From the NCBI GenBank assembly GCA_029706075.1, contig JAINUG010000087.1:1488001-1552000 (forward strand): a stretch of DNA of 64,000 nt, given 5' to 3'. This document shows, piece after piece, positions 47,580 through 59,741 of the stretch (positions within the stretch are counted from its first letter, which is position 1; every line of letters begins with the position of its first letter). This stretch comes from Aldrovandia affinis. Its lineage: Eukaryota; Chordata; Actinopteri; Notacanthiformes; Halosauridae. Position numbers and translations under genes: made by a program. The notes below the pieces were generated by a model. It saw nothing but the letters and a program-made list of their open reading frames with translations. It searched no databases and was not told the origin of the DNA.

Positions 47580-48866
47580 TTATGGATTTTCACCAGAATG
47601 TTTTCTCTGGTGCACAATGAAATAGAATGCACGTTTGAAACACTTCCCGCAATGAGTACACTTGTACATCCTTTCGCCAGAATGGGTTCTCTGGTGTTTG
47701 TTTAGGTACGACGGCAGGGTGAAACACTTGCCACACTGCACGCACTTGTGCGGTTTGTCTCCCGAGTGAATCTGCTTGTGCTCGGACAGATGGGAGGATC
47801 TCGTGAAGCACTTCCCACACTGGATGCACTCGTGGGGCTTCTCGCCCGAATGCATGATCTGGTGCTGATTTAAATGCGACGCCTTATTAAAACACTTCCC
47901 GCACTCCGCACACTTGTACGGCTTTTCACCCGAATGAATTCTCTGGTGCTGATTCAAAGTGGACCCGTGATTGAACGACTTTCCACACTGGGTGCACTTG
48001 TACGGTTTTTCGCCCGAGTGAATTCTCTCGTGGACGTTTAAAATAGACTCTCTGTTGAAGGACTTTCCACACACCGTGCACAAGTACGGCTTTTCATTGG
48101 AATGGGTCCGCTGGTGTGCATTTAGATTGGACACAGTTTTAAAACACCGTCCGCACTGGACACACTTGTGCGTTTTCTCCAGTGAATGGTGCTTCTGGTG
48201 TTGGTTTAAAATGCGCAATTGGCTAAAGGACTTCCCGCACTGAGTGCAGGTGAAAGGTTTTTCACCCGAACGATTTGTATGTTTTAGGATTACTTTGTAA
48301 GTAACGGCTAAACACTTACTTCCCTGGACCAAGCTGCTATGACTTGCTTCATGTATTTCATAGTGCTGATTTAAGCCACAACATTGTTCTGACTGTAGGT
48401 CGTTCATTATGACCTTGTTTTTATAACGTGCCTGTAGCCCTCTGTCACACTGCCACGGCTCAGTCTCAGCTTCACAATCAGCCCCGTCTCCATCCACCAC
48501 AGTGTTCAAACTCACGCCATCGCTCGCTACACTTTCACCAGATTCACATTTCACTTCATCAAATCCAATCTTCACAAGATTATAATCCTGTAAATCAGCC
48601 TGGTCCTGTTCTACGTTAACACAGTCCCCGTCATCGATCTCGGTTTTAATCTGGTCAGGATGTAGATGGGTTACATATTCCATCTCTGTACTGCACTCTG
48701 TAGACATTTCCCATTCTGCCTTAACAACACCACCGATGTCGCTTTCAATTTTCCTCAATGATCTGGCGGTATTGTGTTCATCACTGACCCTGCTGTGTGC
48801 TGTAACACACTCTGGCTCTAGTGTGTTGAGTCCTGGAACAGCACACTCTGTCTCTGATTCTGCCAT
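47580..48866 (-). CDS. C2H2 zinc-finger protein, eight fingers, paralogue of 40585 gene
   Basis: 428 residues from ATG 48866 to TAA. Residues 1 to about 204 are acidic and align with the gene at 40635: shared ESETECA.PGL, PECVTAHS.VSD, HLHPDQIKTEID and NLVKIGFDEVKCES. A degenerate finger remnant (around SKCLAVTYKVILKH) precedes eight intact C2H2 fingers at about 205-428. Helix residues -1, 3, 6 are Q-I-Q, T-N-A, R-I-V, H-T-Q, K-H-Q, R-H-E, L-Y-K, R-Y-V, different from the paralogue, so target sites should differ. Linkers are mostly HSGEKP. The exon begins after cttcccag at 49011, but a 17-base insertion relative to the paralogue separates the upstream frame from this one, so the start at 48866 is the best in-frame ATG. 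Confidence 0.9.
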   Translation of the reverse strand: MAESETECAVPGLNTLEPECVTAHSRVSDEHNTARSLRKIESDIGGVVKAEWEMSTECSTEMEYVTHLHPDQIKTEIDDGDCVNVEQDQADLQDYNLVKIGFDEVKCESGESVASDGVSLNTVVDGDGADCEAETEPWQCDRGLQARYKNKVIMNDLQSEQCCGLNQHYEIHEASHSSLVQGSKCLAVTYKVILKHTNRSGEKPFTCTQCGKSFSQLRILNQHQKHHSLEKTHKCVQCGRCFKTVSNLNAHQRTHSNEKPYLCTVCGKSFNRESILNVHERIHSGEKPYKCTQCGKSFNHGSTLNQHQRIHSGEKPYKCAECGKCFNKASHLNQHQIMHSGEKPHECIQCGKCFTRSSHLSEHKQIHSGDKPHKCVQCGKCFTLPSYLNKHQRTHSGERMYKCTHCGKCFKRAFYFIVHQRKHSGENP

Positions 48867-49011
48867 GTGGACAGACTCCAGTCCACGGAGTTCCTCTTCT
48901 TTCTGTCTGATCCTGTGCTGCTCAGTGAGCTCTGGTAGTATTGTCTCAGTGTCCCAGACAGACTCCTGCCTGCATCACACTGCTGCTCAACAGTGTGCAG
49001 ATGTGGAACTC
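48867..49011 (-). other. 5' part of the zinc-finger exon, alternative frame
   Basis: Transcribed sequence between the acceptor (cttcccag, exon start 49011) and ATG 48866. One frame encodes LSGTLRQYYQSSLSSTGSD, the counterpart of the paralogue's N-terminus, but it ends in a stop after the 17-base insert (48886-48902). The ATG frame is open back to a TGA at 48977-48975 and reads ELTEQHRIRQKEEELRG, a plausible helical segment without its own ATG. Confidence 0.55.
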
Positions 49012-52000
49012 CTGGGAAGAAACAAATAGAGGTAATAAAGACTAAATACAACTATTGCTATTGCATCAGCTGGGCGTAGGGTATTTGGTACCGTCCTGTG
49101 AGTAGAACTTTAGATCCACTTCCATCAACTAAGCACGAAATTGACTTTCTCGTGAAATCGTACTAGCAGCACATGGTGGCCTATTAACTGACTTTACATT
49201 GGTGTGTCTGTTTCACTAACCGTGTACCGTACATGTACCGTGATCTGGTATAGAATCCTGACTGCCGGTGCAGTTTACAGTACTAGCAAATAATACGTAG
49301 GTACAATTAAACATAATTGGTATATTTAAAATATGAATATTCAACAAAATGATTGCATTAACGTGCGTACAGTATTAACAAGTCTAAACAACTTCTCGTC
49401 ATGTTTTGGAACACGCAATGAGGTTCAAAGACACCATGATTATGTCTGGAAGAAAGTATTGGTCGCCTAGATAGGCATAAAATATATTAAAAACATTCCT
49501 ACTTATAACAGACATCTCAACAATTATTTAAGATGCTATTTACGAATGTACAATTTTGCCAAACATACTTTCACTGTAGGAAGCATTCACTGAATAATTT
49601 ATGAGCGATATAATTTATCCCTGTTTAATTAATCGAAACACTCATTCACAATACATCAGCTAAACTTCTTATGATAGATGCAAACAAACTCGAATGCTAA
49701 TAAGATCGCTTTGAAATATGAAATCTTACCAAATTAGCTAGGTAGCTATACCTTTGATATGGACGTAGCGCAGTTGTGCCTACTTGCAGTCCGAAACATT
49801 GTAGCAAGCAAGATATCTAGCTACCTAGCTAGCGGTCTAGCCATGTCATGACATGAAAGAACCCAAATCCAGTACATAGGCGTTCCCTGACTGGTTGCAA
49901 ACTAGCATCGAAAATGAACGCAACGGCTAACGTTCTAGAGAGCAATATATTTCAGAACGGTTGCAGTCTGACAACAAGTTAGCAAGCTAAATGGCCTAAC
50001 GTCAGTTAGCTAACTATAAAGGTAGCTAACATAGAAGCGCTAACTTGCGAAACAACACGAATGAACAGCAAATAACAACCTCAAACAATGAATATACCAG
50101 AGTACCAGTAATAGCATACTAGGTGGTAGTGCCCTCGCCGTTCAACTGTTTTCAGTCGCATCTTTTGTTTGTTTTCAGTGCATCAGCAGCAAGATTGGCA
50201 GCTAGCGCAGTCGCAGGCCAGCGTGTGATGTCACCGCTGCAGCTGGAACACTACGTTTGGCGTCAAAAGATGCGGCAGCTAAAACACCTTTGGAAGATAT
50301 ATCGTCCGAAGAACTGCTGCGATGGAAGAATTTATTCCCAAAGCCATTTCTGTCTATTTCAATCAATCAATAAATCAAAAATAAAGAAAAGTCCCACAAC
50401 CAGCCGTGGAGACATGTATTTATTATATATCAGGCTAACGAAAACGGGTTTCACTTAAATTGAGCCTACACTTACGCTCGTTTTTTTCAACATTAAAATG
50501 AAATCTGGAGAATTGTACATTGGCATGGAATAGGGTCACCAAATTTAAACAGGACAAGCAGGGGGCGAGGTTTTATATCCGTACAAATTAGAACTTTATT
50601 TAAAATGCGGAAATAATGAAAATAAAGAAGCGAGGGGGATCTGAAAAGACGTTTATTGTAATAATAAAATACTGGTTGTTATTATATTAAATTGCGGGAC
50701 TGTCGTTGTAGAACTTGGGACGAGTCAAGATAAGGGACTGTCCCTCTGCACAAGATTTTGAATGTGCGTGTACCTTCTGTTAATCTAATTGTTTAACATA
50801 TAACCTACGACTTGGACGTTACTTTGACGAGGCAAGTAATTTGGCTCGTGATAAATGTTGCATGTTGTAGTTACTTTGTCCCATTCTTGTAATACATTTT
50901 GAGCTATTGTCAGTAAAGTGTTTTTCTGTTCCTGACCTTTATTTATTGAAGATAGCCAGTGGATTATGGCACTTTCTGTAGTACCAAATTATTATTTTTA
51001 GATAGGGGTCCCCACAACCAGATTCATTGACACCATTCCATGTTCTGTTGGGGAATGACCTTTTCCATCTCACCCTTTATAAATTATTCATAAATCATCG
51101 CATAGAAATTGACAGTGTTGGGTAGTAATGGATTACATGTAATCTGGATGATGCAATCAGAATACAATAATGAAGTACTTAGCCCAGGACACCTTAAAAA
51201 TATGGGCAATCTGATTTTATAAACATAATAAACATGTTTAATAAAACATATTTAATAAACATATTTGACATACTTAACCTTTTCAATCCTAACCAGTAAT
51301 GTAGTTAGACCTATCCAAAATGTCACTTTAGTGCAGTACCTCCCCATCCCCACAAGATGTCACCATCCAGTTGAGGATTGGCTTTACGAGTTGATGAGTT
51401 TCAAATAGTTACTGGGATGCAGGTAGCCAATTCAAGAAACAAGAAGCCTGTTTGCTAGCTGTATGTTTTTCAAAAGATATACATTTGATAAGTACATAGC
51501 CTGTAATTAAGTTAAAAGTAATTAAACAGCTTTAGAATGGAAAGAAAATATATATTTGCAGAGAATCAAATGACATGTCACACTCCCTTGATATCAGATT
51601 TGGGCAGTAATAGATTACATACTGTATAAATCAGGATTATGTAATAAGATTAGTAACTAATCAGCTCAGGTTACTTTTTTTAAAAGTGTGTAGTCAGATT
51701 TAGTTACTTCTCAAAGAAGTGCTGATGAAGGTTTGGATTACTTAATTAAATACCATTATTAAAATGTAATAAACCTCATGTCTCACTGATGGCTCTGTCA
51801 GCAGTGCAAGTAATTTATTGCCATTTTGAGCAATACATTTGTTCTGATGAAGACTAGAGGGTTGAAATGTTAACCAACCGGTTAAATAAATCATTATACT
51901 TTATGTTTGGAGCATCAAATAAGTGTGCGAGTCTTACTCTTTCAATTATTTTTCAAAATAATTAATTAAAGATTTTTCCCCCTCCATTTTGTCTCCCAAT

Positions 52001-52957
52001 TTGGTAGCCACTATTTTTTTGTACTCTCTATTGATTCAACTATCCCCCCCACAAATCCACCGCCTGCAACTACAGGACCAGCCACAACTCTGGGACCGGC
52101 AGTAACAAAGACGCCCAACAGTCTCCTTTGAGACGGAAGTCCACTGTGATGCCGATACACACAGAGATGCTTTCTGTGTATGCCGCGAGCCCAAGTTCTG
52201 GGCTTGTCAACATTTACTAAATTATAAACCCTATGGTAATACCATAACTGGTTCAGTAATAGTGTGCAAATGTATTATTGAAGACAAGAAAGACTGGTAC
52301 CATGAAAATATTCCAAATTTACTCAAAAAATTAGTTGAATTAAAACATTGTTTGTATTAATTTACTGTTAATAGGGATACATCGAATTATGGGCTAGATA
52401 ACATTCAGACATTTTATTAAAAATATTCAATTAGGATTTCTTCCAGTTAAAATGCTTAGAAATAAACATATATGTCAGCCACAGCAGATTTCACTCCTAT
52501 ACAGTTTGAGTTTAACAAAGCAAGTGTAAATATATCTAAGTATGTATGCCTGGGCTAAATCTACATGAATACCAACAAGCACTGATCCAGGGTCAGATAA
52601 CTCAACTGTAACCCTAACCCAACGCAACATCACCCATACAAACAAGAGTGATGTGTAATAAAACACATCGCTAAATCAACTAATGCTGTGGAAATAGTCT
52701 ACAGTCAACGTGGGTTAGTGATGCTTTTAAGCTTCAAAACATGGCAAGCTGTAGCTTCGGTGCCAGTATCATGTTCTTCTGAGACCTCAACACAGTAATG
52801 CAACAGATCTGTGACACCTCTACGGCTTGGTCCCAATATGTTGACTGACCCAGGATCGGTGAATTGAGACCTCACCACCAGTAATGTAACATATCTGTGA
52901 TGCCTACGGATTAGCCCAGTATGTTGACACTGACCCTGGATCAGCGTGTCGAGACCT
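49012..52957. other. Upstream region of the minus-strand zinc-finger gene and spacer to ENDOU
   Basis: The GC-richer stretch at about 50140-50290, with a CRE-like TGACATCA on the minus strand, is the best candidate promoter of the zinc-finger gene, but no first exon is defined. Around 52000-52200 there is a reversed SINE-like fragment (cccaatttggtagccactat). ENDOU's 3' UTR runs left from 52957, with AATAAAA on the minus strand at 52419-52413. Nothing else was recognised. Confidence 0.45.
52781..52957. repeat. Two-copy tandem repeat of about 87 bp in the ENDOU 3' UTR
   Basis: The unit beginning gagacctca and containing agtaatgcaacagatctgtg, cctacgg and atgttgac...gacccaggatc occurs at about 52781-52867 and again at 52868-52953 with moderate divergence. 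A third start (gagacctctacag) coincides with the last bases before the stop codon region. Confidence 0.65.
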
Positions 52958-55900
52958 CTACAGGTGTCGGTTATTGCTGCTCAGGAGTTTGGGGTAGGAC
53001 GTCCCGATGGAGTGACCGTGACGGTACACCACCACCTCCAGCTGGTACTCGTCCACGTTCACCACTGCGTGGGTCGACCTCCCGTTGGACACGAGGAAGA
53101 CAATGGTGAAGAGGGCCACCTCAAATTCGGGGCTGACCCCGACGAAGCAGCTGCCCACAGGTTTGACCAGGCCGTTCCAGCTGAACTGCACGTTGAGGAC
53201 GTGGTCATTGTCGTCCGGCTGCGGGCGGGAAACCAAAGGCGTTGTTTAATTGGTAAAACGGTCAATCATTTTATACAGGGGTAAAGGATTATGTTTGTAA
53301 AAGCTGTCTTTAAAAAACATATATTATTTCAGATTTCCCCCCCCCTATTTTCTCTCAATTTAGTGGCCAATCATACCCTCTTCTAGTTCAACTACACCCC
53401 CCAATCATATTCTTAAGCTGTGCTCGCTACAACCATAGCTGTCAATTCGGGAGAGCGTAGAAACGCTCCTCTCCTCTGAAACACGGGATGTCAGCCGCCA
53501 CTTCTTTTCACACCATAGTCTACAAGTTAAGCTTGCACAGACATGAGTCGGAGGAAGACACTGGGGGGATTCTGGGGTGCCTGATTGACCAGCGGGGGTT
53601 TTCTGGAGAAAGCTAAAGGGTGCTTGAAAACTAACCCCAGGTAAAGTTTTTTTAATGAACATCAAGTACACATAAAGTCAATGGGCCTTAAAAGCCTGGT
53701 TTATGGATCTCTGGGATATTGCCAACTAATAGAAGCAACTTCGGTGCCTTTTAAACTCAGATGGAAAATGTTTTGTTTAAACATCTTCTTCCTCAGAGGG
53801 TGTGGCAAAGCGAGACCATTTCATGCCTCCTCACCATTACTGATGGGGGAAAGGGGCTTTGTGAAACCAAAAATTGGTGTTATCAGTGACTCACTGATTT
53901 GAACCAATCAAAGTGTTTTGTTAAGTAGAGCAAAGCTATTTGATTTGTGTATGCAAATGAGAGACAGACAGCACGTGGTAGCTCTGTCTGCTGTGGCACT
54001 CACCTTGTCATTGTGGCTGGCTTTGTAGCCCTTGTAGTCCAGGTGCTTATGTTTCTCCTGCAGGTAGAACTGGACCCAGTTGTGGAAACCCAGGATCTCC
54101 TTGCCGTACTTTGTCTCTCCAACAAACACATGCTCAAACCCGCAGGAGTCCTCACTGCACAGAGCAGAAGAGACAGAAAAACCAAATCAGGGATGTGACA
54201 GATACTGACAATACATGCTGAGGGACGTACATTAACTAAGATTTGTTACATTAACTTGCAGACAAGCACGCACTCTCCTGTCTGGATTGCACCTGAATGG
54301 CTGGTTCTAGCATTGTGAAAATTACACACTGCAAACCTGCATACAGCATTCACTGAAATGACACGACATACAATGAAATTACACACTGTTCATTTAAACA
54401 ATATGATGTACAATGAAATGACACAATGAATGCAGGACTGAAACATAGCACAGTACTCGGCGCAATAAGATTTGTGACACAGTCACACCCACCCTCCGCT
54501 CCGGTCTCTGTGGTAAAGACGGAACCAGATGTCATAAAGCTGGTTCTTAAACAGCCTTAGGTCTGACCGCGACTTCCCCTTACTAACCAGGTAGCTGTGA
54601 GCACGCTACAAGACAAAACACACACACCTTACTGACCAGATGCAGGTAGTGAACAAAAAAATAGAAACACCTTGGAAAATGGAGAATGAGTATGTGCAAA
54701 GCAGAGACAACTACGCCGATGAGGCTCATCCATTAATTTAGCAAATAGCATCCCAGCATGCTCAGGGTCATGTATAAAAAAGCTTGACATGCCTTATTTG
54801 GACATATTTCAAGTAATATTACATTACATTACAGGCATTTAGCAGATGCTCTTATCCAGTTTCACATTTCTTTACATACAATCCATTTATACAGCTGGAT
54901 ATTTACTGAAGCAACCCAGGTTAAATACGTTGCTCAAGGGTACAACGGCAGTGCCCCCACCTGGGAGCGAACCTGCAACCTTTGCATTACAAGCCCAGTT
55001 CCTTAACCATTATGCTAACACTGCCGCCCATACAATGTTGTAGAGGTACAGTACAAGTCCAGTTGAGGTACATTACAAGTGTAGTGCTGCGATGGTACAG
55101 GCATTGTAAAAGTTACCTTCATGACCTCTGTTTCCAGGATGGAGTCCAGAAAGCGGTAATTCTCCGCCAGCTCGTCTTCAGTGACGGACTCAGACACACC
55201 CGTGGACATCTCATAGTTGTCCAGCAGGTTCATGAAGTCTGTGGGAGGAGTACAGGGCACTCATTCATTAATTCCTTTACCCAGTCAATCATTAACCCAC
55301 CCTCCCTTTAATCTTTCACTCACCCATTCATTCTGACTATTCACTCATTCATCAATACAATGATTAAAATGAATTCCTTCAAATTCCCCTAAGAAAAGTA
55401 ATGATTAAAGGGTAACCTCTAAGTGCAGGTTTCCCACTGCAGCCTGGGTTTAAGCTCCATTAAACTATACTGCCTGGCCGGGAGTGTAGTTTAATAGTTC
55501 AGAACAGTGACCTGAGCATGTTTGAAGGCTCATGCAAAGATCAGGAAAAACCTGGCAAGCTAAAGGGAATTATACATAAAGGGTCCATTGATTTCTATTC
55601 ATTAGGGAGGGGGAATTTCACATTCTGATGTCAAAGCAAAATATTCCTGTGGAAGAACATGGAGATTTCTCCGCCGTGAAAACAGCTTTGTCATAGGCCA
55701 CATAATACATTTGAGATTTGTCCACTTGAAGTGCAAATGCACACCCCTCTATCAAAGTCCAACATAACAGATCCAATTATGGTTTTCTTACACACAATGT
55801 ACCCGTCCAATATGAAGAGGAGTGCAGCCACATTTTCAATTAATAATTACACACAAAAATTAAATAAATAAATAAAAATAATCAAGAAACAAAATCAGAA

Positions 55901-58862
55901 TCACCCACGTCAAGTCAAACTCTCTTAATTCCCCTTCTGTATAACAGCATGCGTATGACAAAGTTGGTCACATGACTTACGAGAGTAGGTCTTCATGCTC
56001 TTCAGTTTGCTCTCGTCGACATAGGAGAAAAGTGGCGACTGGGCATGGTCCCTGGCATTGTTACTGCCGTGGGGGACATAGCCGGCCTTTCCCTACACAG
56101 GCACGCACGCACACACACACACACACACGAATGCACACACAAATGCATGCATACGCACATGCATGCACACATACAGAGGAATACAAAAAAGACACATGAA
56201 GATTTACACACAGACACACATATCAAGAGTGTGCACACACATGCGCCATTACTGTGCCATCCATCTGGTCAACAGTCCTGAGGCATTAGCATTCATGACA
56301 AGAAGATGAACAGTGTCAGGTCCTTTGCAGAGGCCTAAAGATGGGTCTGGGCAGATGGTGAGTCCCCCTTTTCCCTATCTTGGGCATCCATAAATCAGGA
56401 TGTCAAACGGTTTCTTGCGCAGTGCACAACATCAGGTGAGTCCCCTCCTTTTGAAGAAGGAAGCTAATTAGTGAAATCACTATCTTGGGTTGCATCCATA
56501 TAAATGATCCCTCATTTACTCAAGTGTTTCCTTTATTTTGGCAGTTACCTGTATGTGAAGGGCTAAACCACTGTGAGACTTGGGAGGGATGTGTGGTCTA
56601 CAAGGGAAGTGAACAAGAGAACCACACCTGCAGAGAGATGGTGTAGTCCGTCCCAGCCTTCAGGCGGTTAGTGTCCAACTTCCAAAGCTCATTCATAATG
56701 GTGGAGAGCTCCTGGTCCACAGGCTGACTGTAGTGCAAGAGTGCGTAGTGAGTCAACCTTGACTGTGATCAACACATTACTCAAAGACCAACAACTTGTG
56801 TTGGAGGGTGACAAGACAAAAATGAGATGGTTTTCAAACCTGTAAACGTCATTCTTCGATAAACATGTTCGCCATTTGAAATTCATTAAAATTCAATTTA
56901 TGATAGCTTGTAAAGAAAATTATCAAATACCTCCACAATTCTGAGAAAAGGGTATGAAGTCAGTAATATATAACCATTATGCAATGTGATTCATGGAAAT
57001 TACACAAAAGAGTGAATGATGCACACAACATTTGCCCACCCTAAAAAAGTTATGCAACCATAATCGTAATGACACATGTTGAGTCATACAATGCACATTT
57101 TTTTAAATTCATTTTTAATGACCTTTTAATTCAACATAAATCTCTTGGGAGTTGTACTACATTCAAGTTAATCTTTCCTTCATCACATTAGTAGACGCCT
57201 TCAGAGACAACTTATATTTGTCATTTTATCCAATATTAAAGTGTCACTCTACGATGTGCATTCAGATGCTGTTAATAGTTATACTGACCCCAAGCAGGGC
57301 AGATCTCTACATTACAGATTTCATAACTTAATCCCAGATGTTTAATATTTCAAGATGTTCATTGGCTTTCAGAATTTGTATGCGTGGTGGGCCTCCACGG
57401 ACAGCTGAATTGTATCTGAAACCTTTATTGTGGGGGCGTGAATTGAGGAAGCACTTAAAATACAACTGAGGGAACAGTTTGTGCAGCTGGCTTACAGTCA
57501 AAGCAAACACTTTCCCTGTAGTTCATATTTGAATGCTTTTCAATTTTAAGACAAAAACAGAATTAATTACCTTTCTATAGTCCTATACAACGTAACGTGC
57601 TACACGAAAACTGCAATGTAAACTAGGGATCGTTTTTTCGTATGGCAACTTTAAGAACTAAAGGTTCTGTATTTTATTCTTCTCGGTTTTTTATACAACG
57701 CGAGTTGGCTCAGGTCCTGTGTCCAGGGCTCTCGCCAAGATTTGATTCCAACATGCTTGTGTAGGTGTTGTCAGCAGCTGTGGAAACCCGCAAATCCCAT
57801 GGGGGTTGGTCAGAACTTGTAGACAACACCCTCTTTGAGTTAAAACATTCAATTGATATGTTTAACATATCACAGCGGAGTTTTTCTGTAAATCAGAATG
57901 TGTTACTAGATTACGGTTAAGGTATTTGAGGGATATAAACCACGCAACGACAAACAATTCGTGTTCAAAAACTTGAATATGAATATGTTCCTAATTGTGT
58001 AGTTCTTCGTCGCGGTAGCTACTTACCTTGACGCATCAAGATGTGTGAGAGTGACCGTTATCAATATGAAGAGGAGTGAAAAGTCTCGCCAGCAACAACT
58101 GCAAATTAAAGACAAATATTGTAAGAATCCAACGTTCGTCGCGCTATTGCAAGAAATAGGCTACTGATGAACTAGCAAGAAACGTTCGACGTTGGGCCTT
58201 TCCGTTTGACTAATTGCACCGAAAACCATACCACTGCACCAAATAATTACGTTTAAGAGAAATATTTATGTTGTTTGAAAAAGAGTGTTTATGTCTTACA
58301 AGGTGAAAATAGTCAAAAACATTCACAAACTGCAAAGTTAACACAAGTACATGATGTCGTTTGCAATGGAAGCTTCGTTGATTTTAAAGAAATAACGCAT
58401 AACAAAATGTAAATTCCAATTTCGAAAACGTGTGGTTAGCCTTTCAATCTGTTCGATTTACGGTTTCACCACTAGCTGGCTGCATTCTCAAAGAATGTGA
58501 GTTTCGTCCAATTCTTTAATTGAGACAAGCTAGGCGTGAAAGCAGAAAAAGCACAAACCGAAGGAGAGGAAAAATATCTCGCAGGAAAAATACTGCGAGA
58601 TAAATCTCCCAAAATACTTTTGTTAAAATTCAACAAAATAAACGCTACTTCAATCAACAATGCATGTGTATACAAAACTAAATTGGAAACACATGGCATT
58701 TACATTAAAACACAAAAAACATGCAGGAAGTACAATATCTTTAACTTGATGCAATCGGACTCATCTGGTTCAATGCAGTGATATGAAAGGTAGCAGGAGT
58801 ATACAACGATCTAAGAAATAAGAAATTGAATCAGTAAAAATATTGTCATACCTTCGTGCCAT
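52958..58862 (-). CDS. endou: Poly(U)-specific endoribonuclease (EndoU/XendoU family), secreted
   Basis: Metal-dependent endonuclease that cuts RNA at uridines. Exons in transcript order: 58862-58852, 58098-58027, 56727-56628, 56092-55981, 55238-55117, 54605-54493, 54154-54004 and 53218-52958. The sum is 942 nt, 313 residues and TAG, with all phases consistent. The N-terminus MARSCCWRDF plus the hydrophobic [14 protein letters not shown] is a signal peptide. The EndoU domain follows directly, from [18 protein letters not shown] through [20 protein letters not shown] and [20 protein letters not shown]. Catalytic residues are visible: E184-H185 (GFEHVFVGE), H201 (GFHNW) and K246 (NGLVKPVG), with the same H-H spacing of 16 as Xenopus XendoU. 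No somatomedin-B domains precede it, unlike mammalian ENDOU, so it resembles the compact fish EndoU-C type. The first coding exon has only 11 coding bases. Confidence 0.93.
53325..53600 (-). mobile_element. Reversed SINE-like fragment in ENDOU intron
   Basis: The start, ctattttctctcaatttagt ggccaatcat, is the reverse complement of the 'attggctaccaaattgggag' tail seen at 61900-61930. Downstream, 'cacagacatgagtcggagga' and 'gacactggggggattctggg' continue the same repeat body. It is diverged. Confidence 0.55.
54817..55029 (-). mobile_element. tRNA-derived SINE, LINE-type tail, minus orientation
   Basis: Reverse-complement copy of the 17113 family: tacattacaggcatttagca gatgctcttatccag (tail) to cttaaccattatgctaacac tgccgcc (A-box end). 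It lies in an ENDOU intron between exons 55117 and 54605. Confidence 0.85.
56105..56245. repeat. (CA)n microsatellite, impure
   Basis: CA run at about 56109-56129 and CA/TGCA-rich sequence beyond it, in the ENDOU intron starting 13 bp upstream (transcript sense) of exon 56092. Confidence 0.9.
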
Positions 58863-59589
58863 TGTACTTCAGTTTACTTCGAAACACAAAGGCAACTTTG
58901 CAAGCAGCAAGATGTAACCCTACTGTATCTGGTCATTTGTTTTTTGGGAGGAGGACTCATATTGTCCAATTATAACGGGTAACATAGCTAACACGCCCTC
59001 CAGGCGTTGGACGGATCGTCACATCATGATGGGATTGGCTAACTGTGTTCCAAAAGGTGTGGCGCCTCGCCGCACAGCCATTTGGGGTCTGGTTTGACTT
59101 GTGGGTTGTCAGACATGTCAAACCATAGTCAAACCCCTCCTCCGAAATGTTTTTATTGGTCTAATTGTAATGACGTACTTTTCCGCTCGTCAGTGTCAAC
59201 AGGAAGTATATTTTTCAAGCATGGCGTGAAGATGATGGCGGCAAGTGCAAGCCTTAAGAGATTTGAGACTGTATTTTGAGGTAATAATATTGTTAATTTA
59301 AGTATCTGTCCACGAAAAACACAATTTCTGTGTACAATTTTCCATAGACTTGTCCGGCTAGCTGCCGAAATTTTTGAGTGCGTGAAATATTTGACGAGTG
59401 CGTTAAGGTCCTCTAACAAAATAACTAGCTAGCTGGCCAGCTTTTTTTTTTTTTACAGGTCTCTTTTTATTTTCCCTCCTGTTTTGACCATAAGAGGAGG
59501 GTCCTGACAAATGGGCTAGGCCTACAAGACAAACTGTTTTTAGTTGAATATATGTATTTAATTTAATAATATAAAATAAAGAGTTACAG
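58863..59589. other. ENDOU promoter region and possible divergent plus-strand exon
   Basis: The ENDOU start lies at the left. At 59200-59280 on the plus strand an ETS-like caggaagt precedes ATGATGGCGGCAAGTGCAAG and a donor-like GAG/gtaata at 59281. The frame ends at TGA after 15 codons. A CpG-richer patch (59050-59200) would suit a shared promoter. No downstream exon was found. Confidence 0.3.
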
Positions 59590-59741
59590 ATGTGTCCTAC
59601 TTCCTTAAGTATCTGGAACTCTCGGAGGGCTCCAACACCATTCTTCCATGAGAATTCCGTCCTTTGGTGTTTTGGTGATGGTGGCGGAAAACTCTCAGAT
59701 GCCGCTCCAGACTGAGATGACCATGGAATATAGTTGACAGT

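Noticed and set aside
53059-53284. Frames overlapping the last ENDOU exon on both strands
   Set aside because: Shadows of the ENDOU coding frame.
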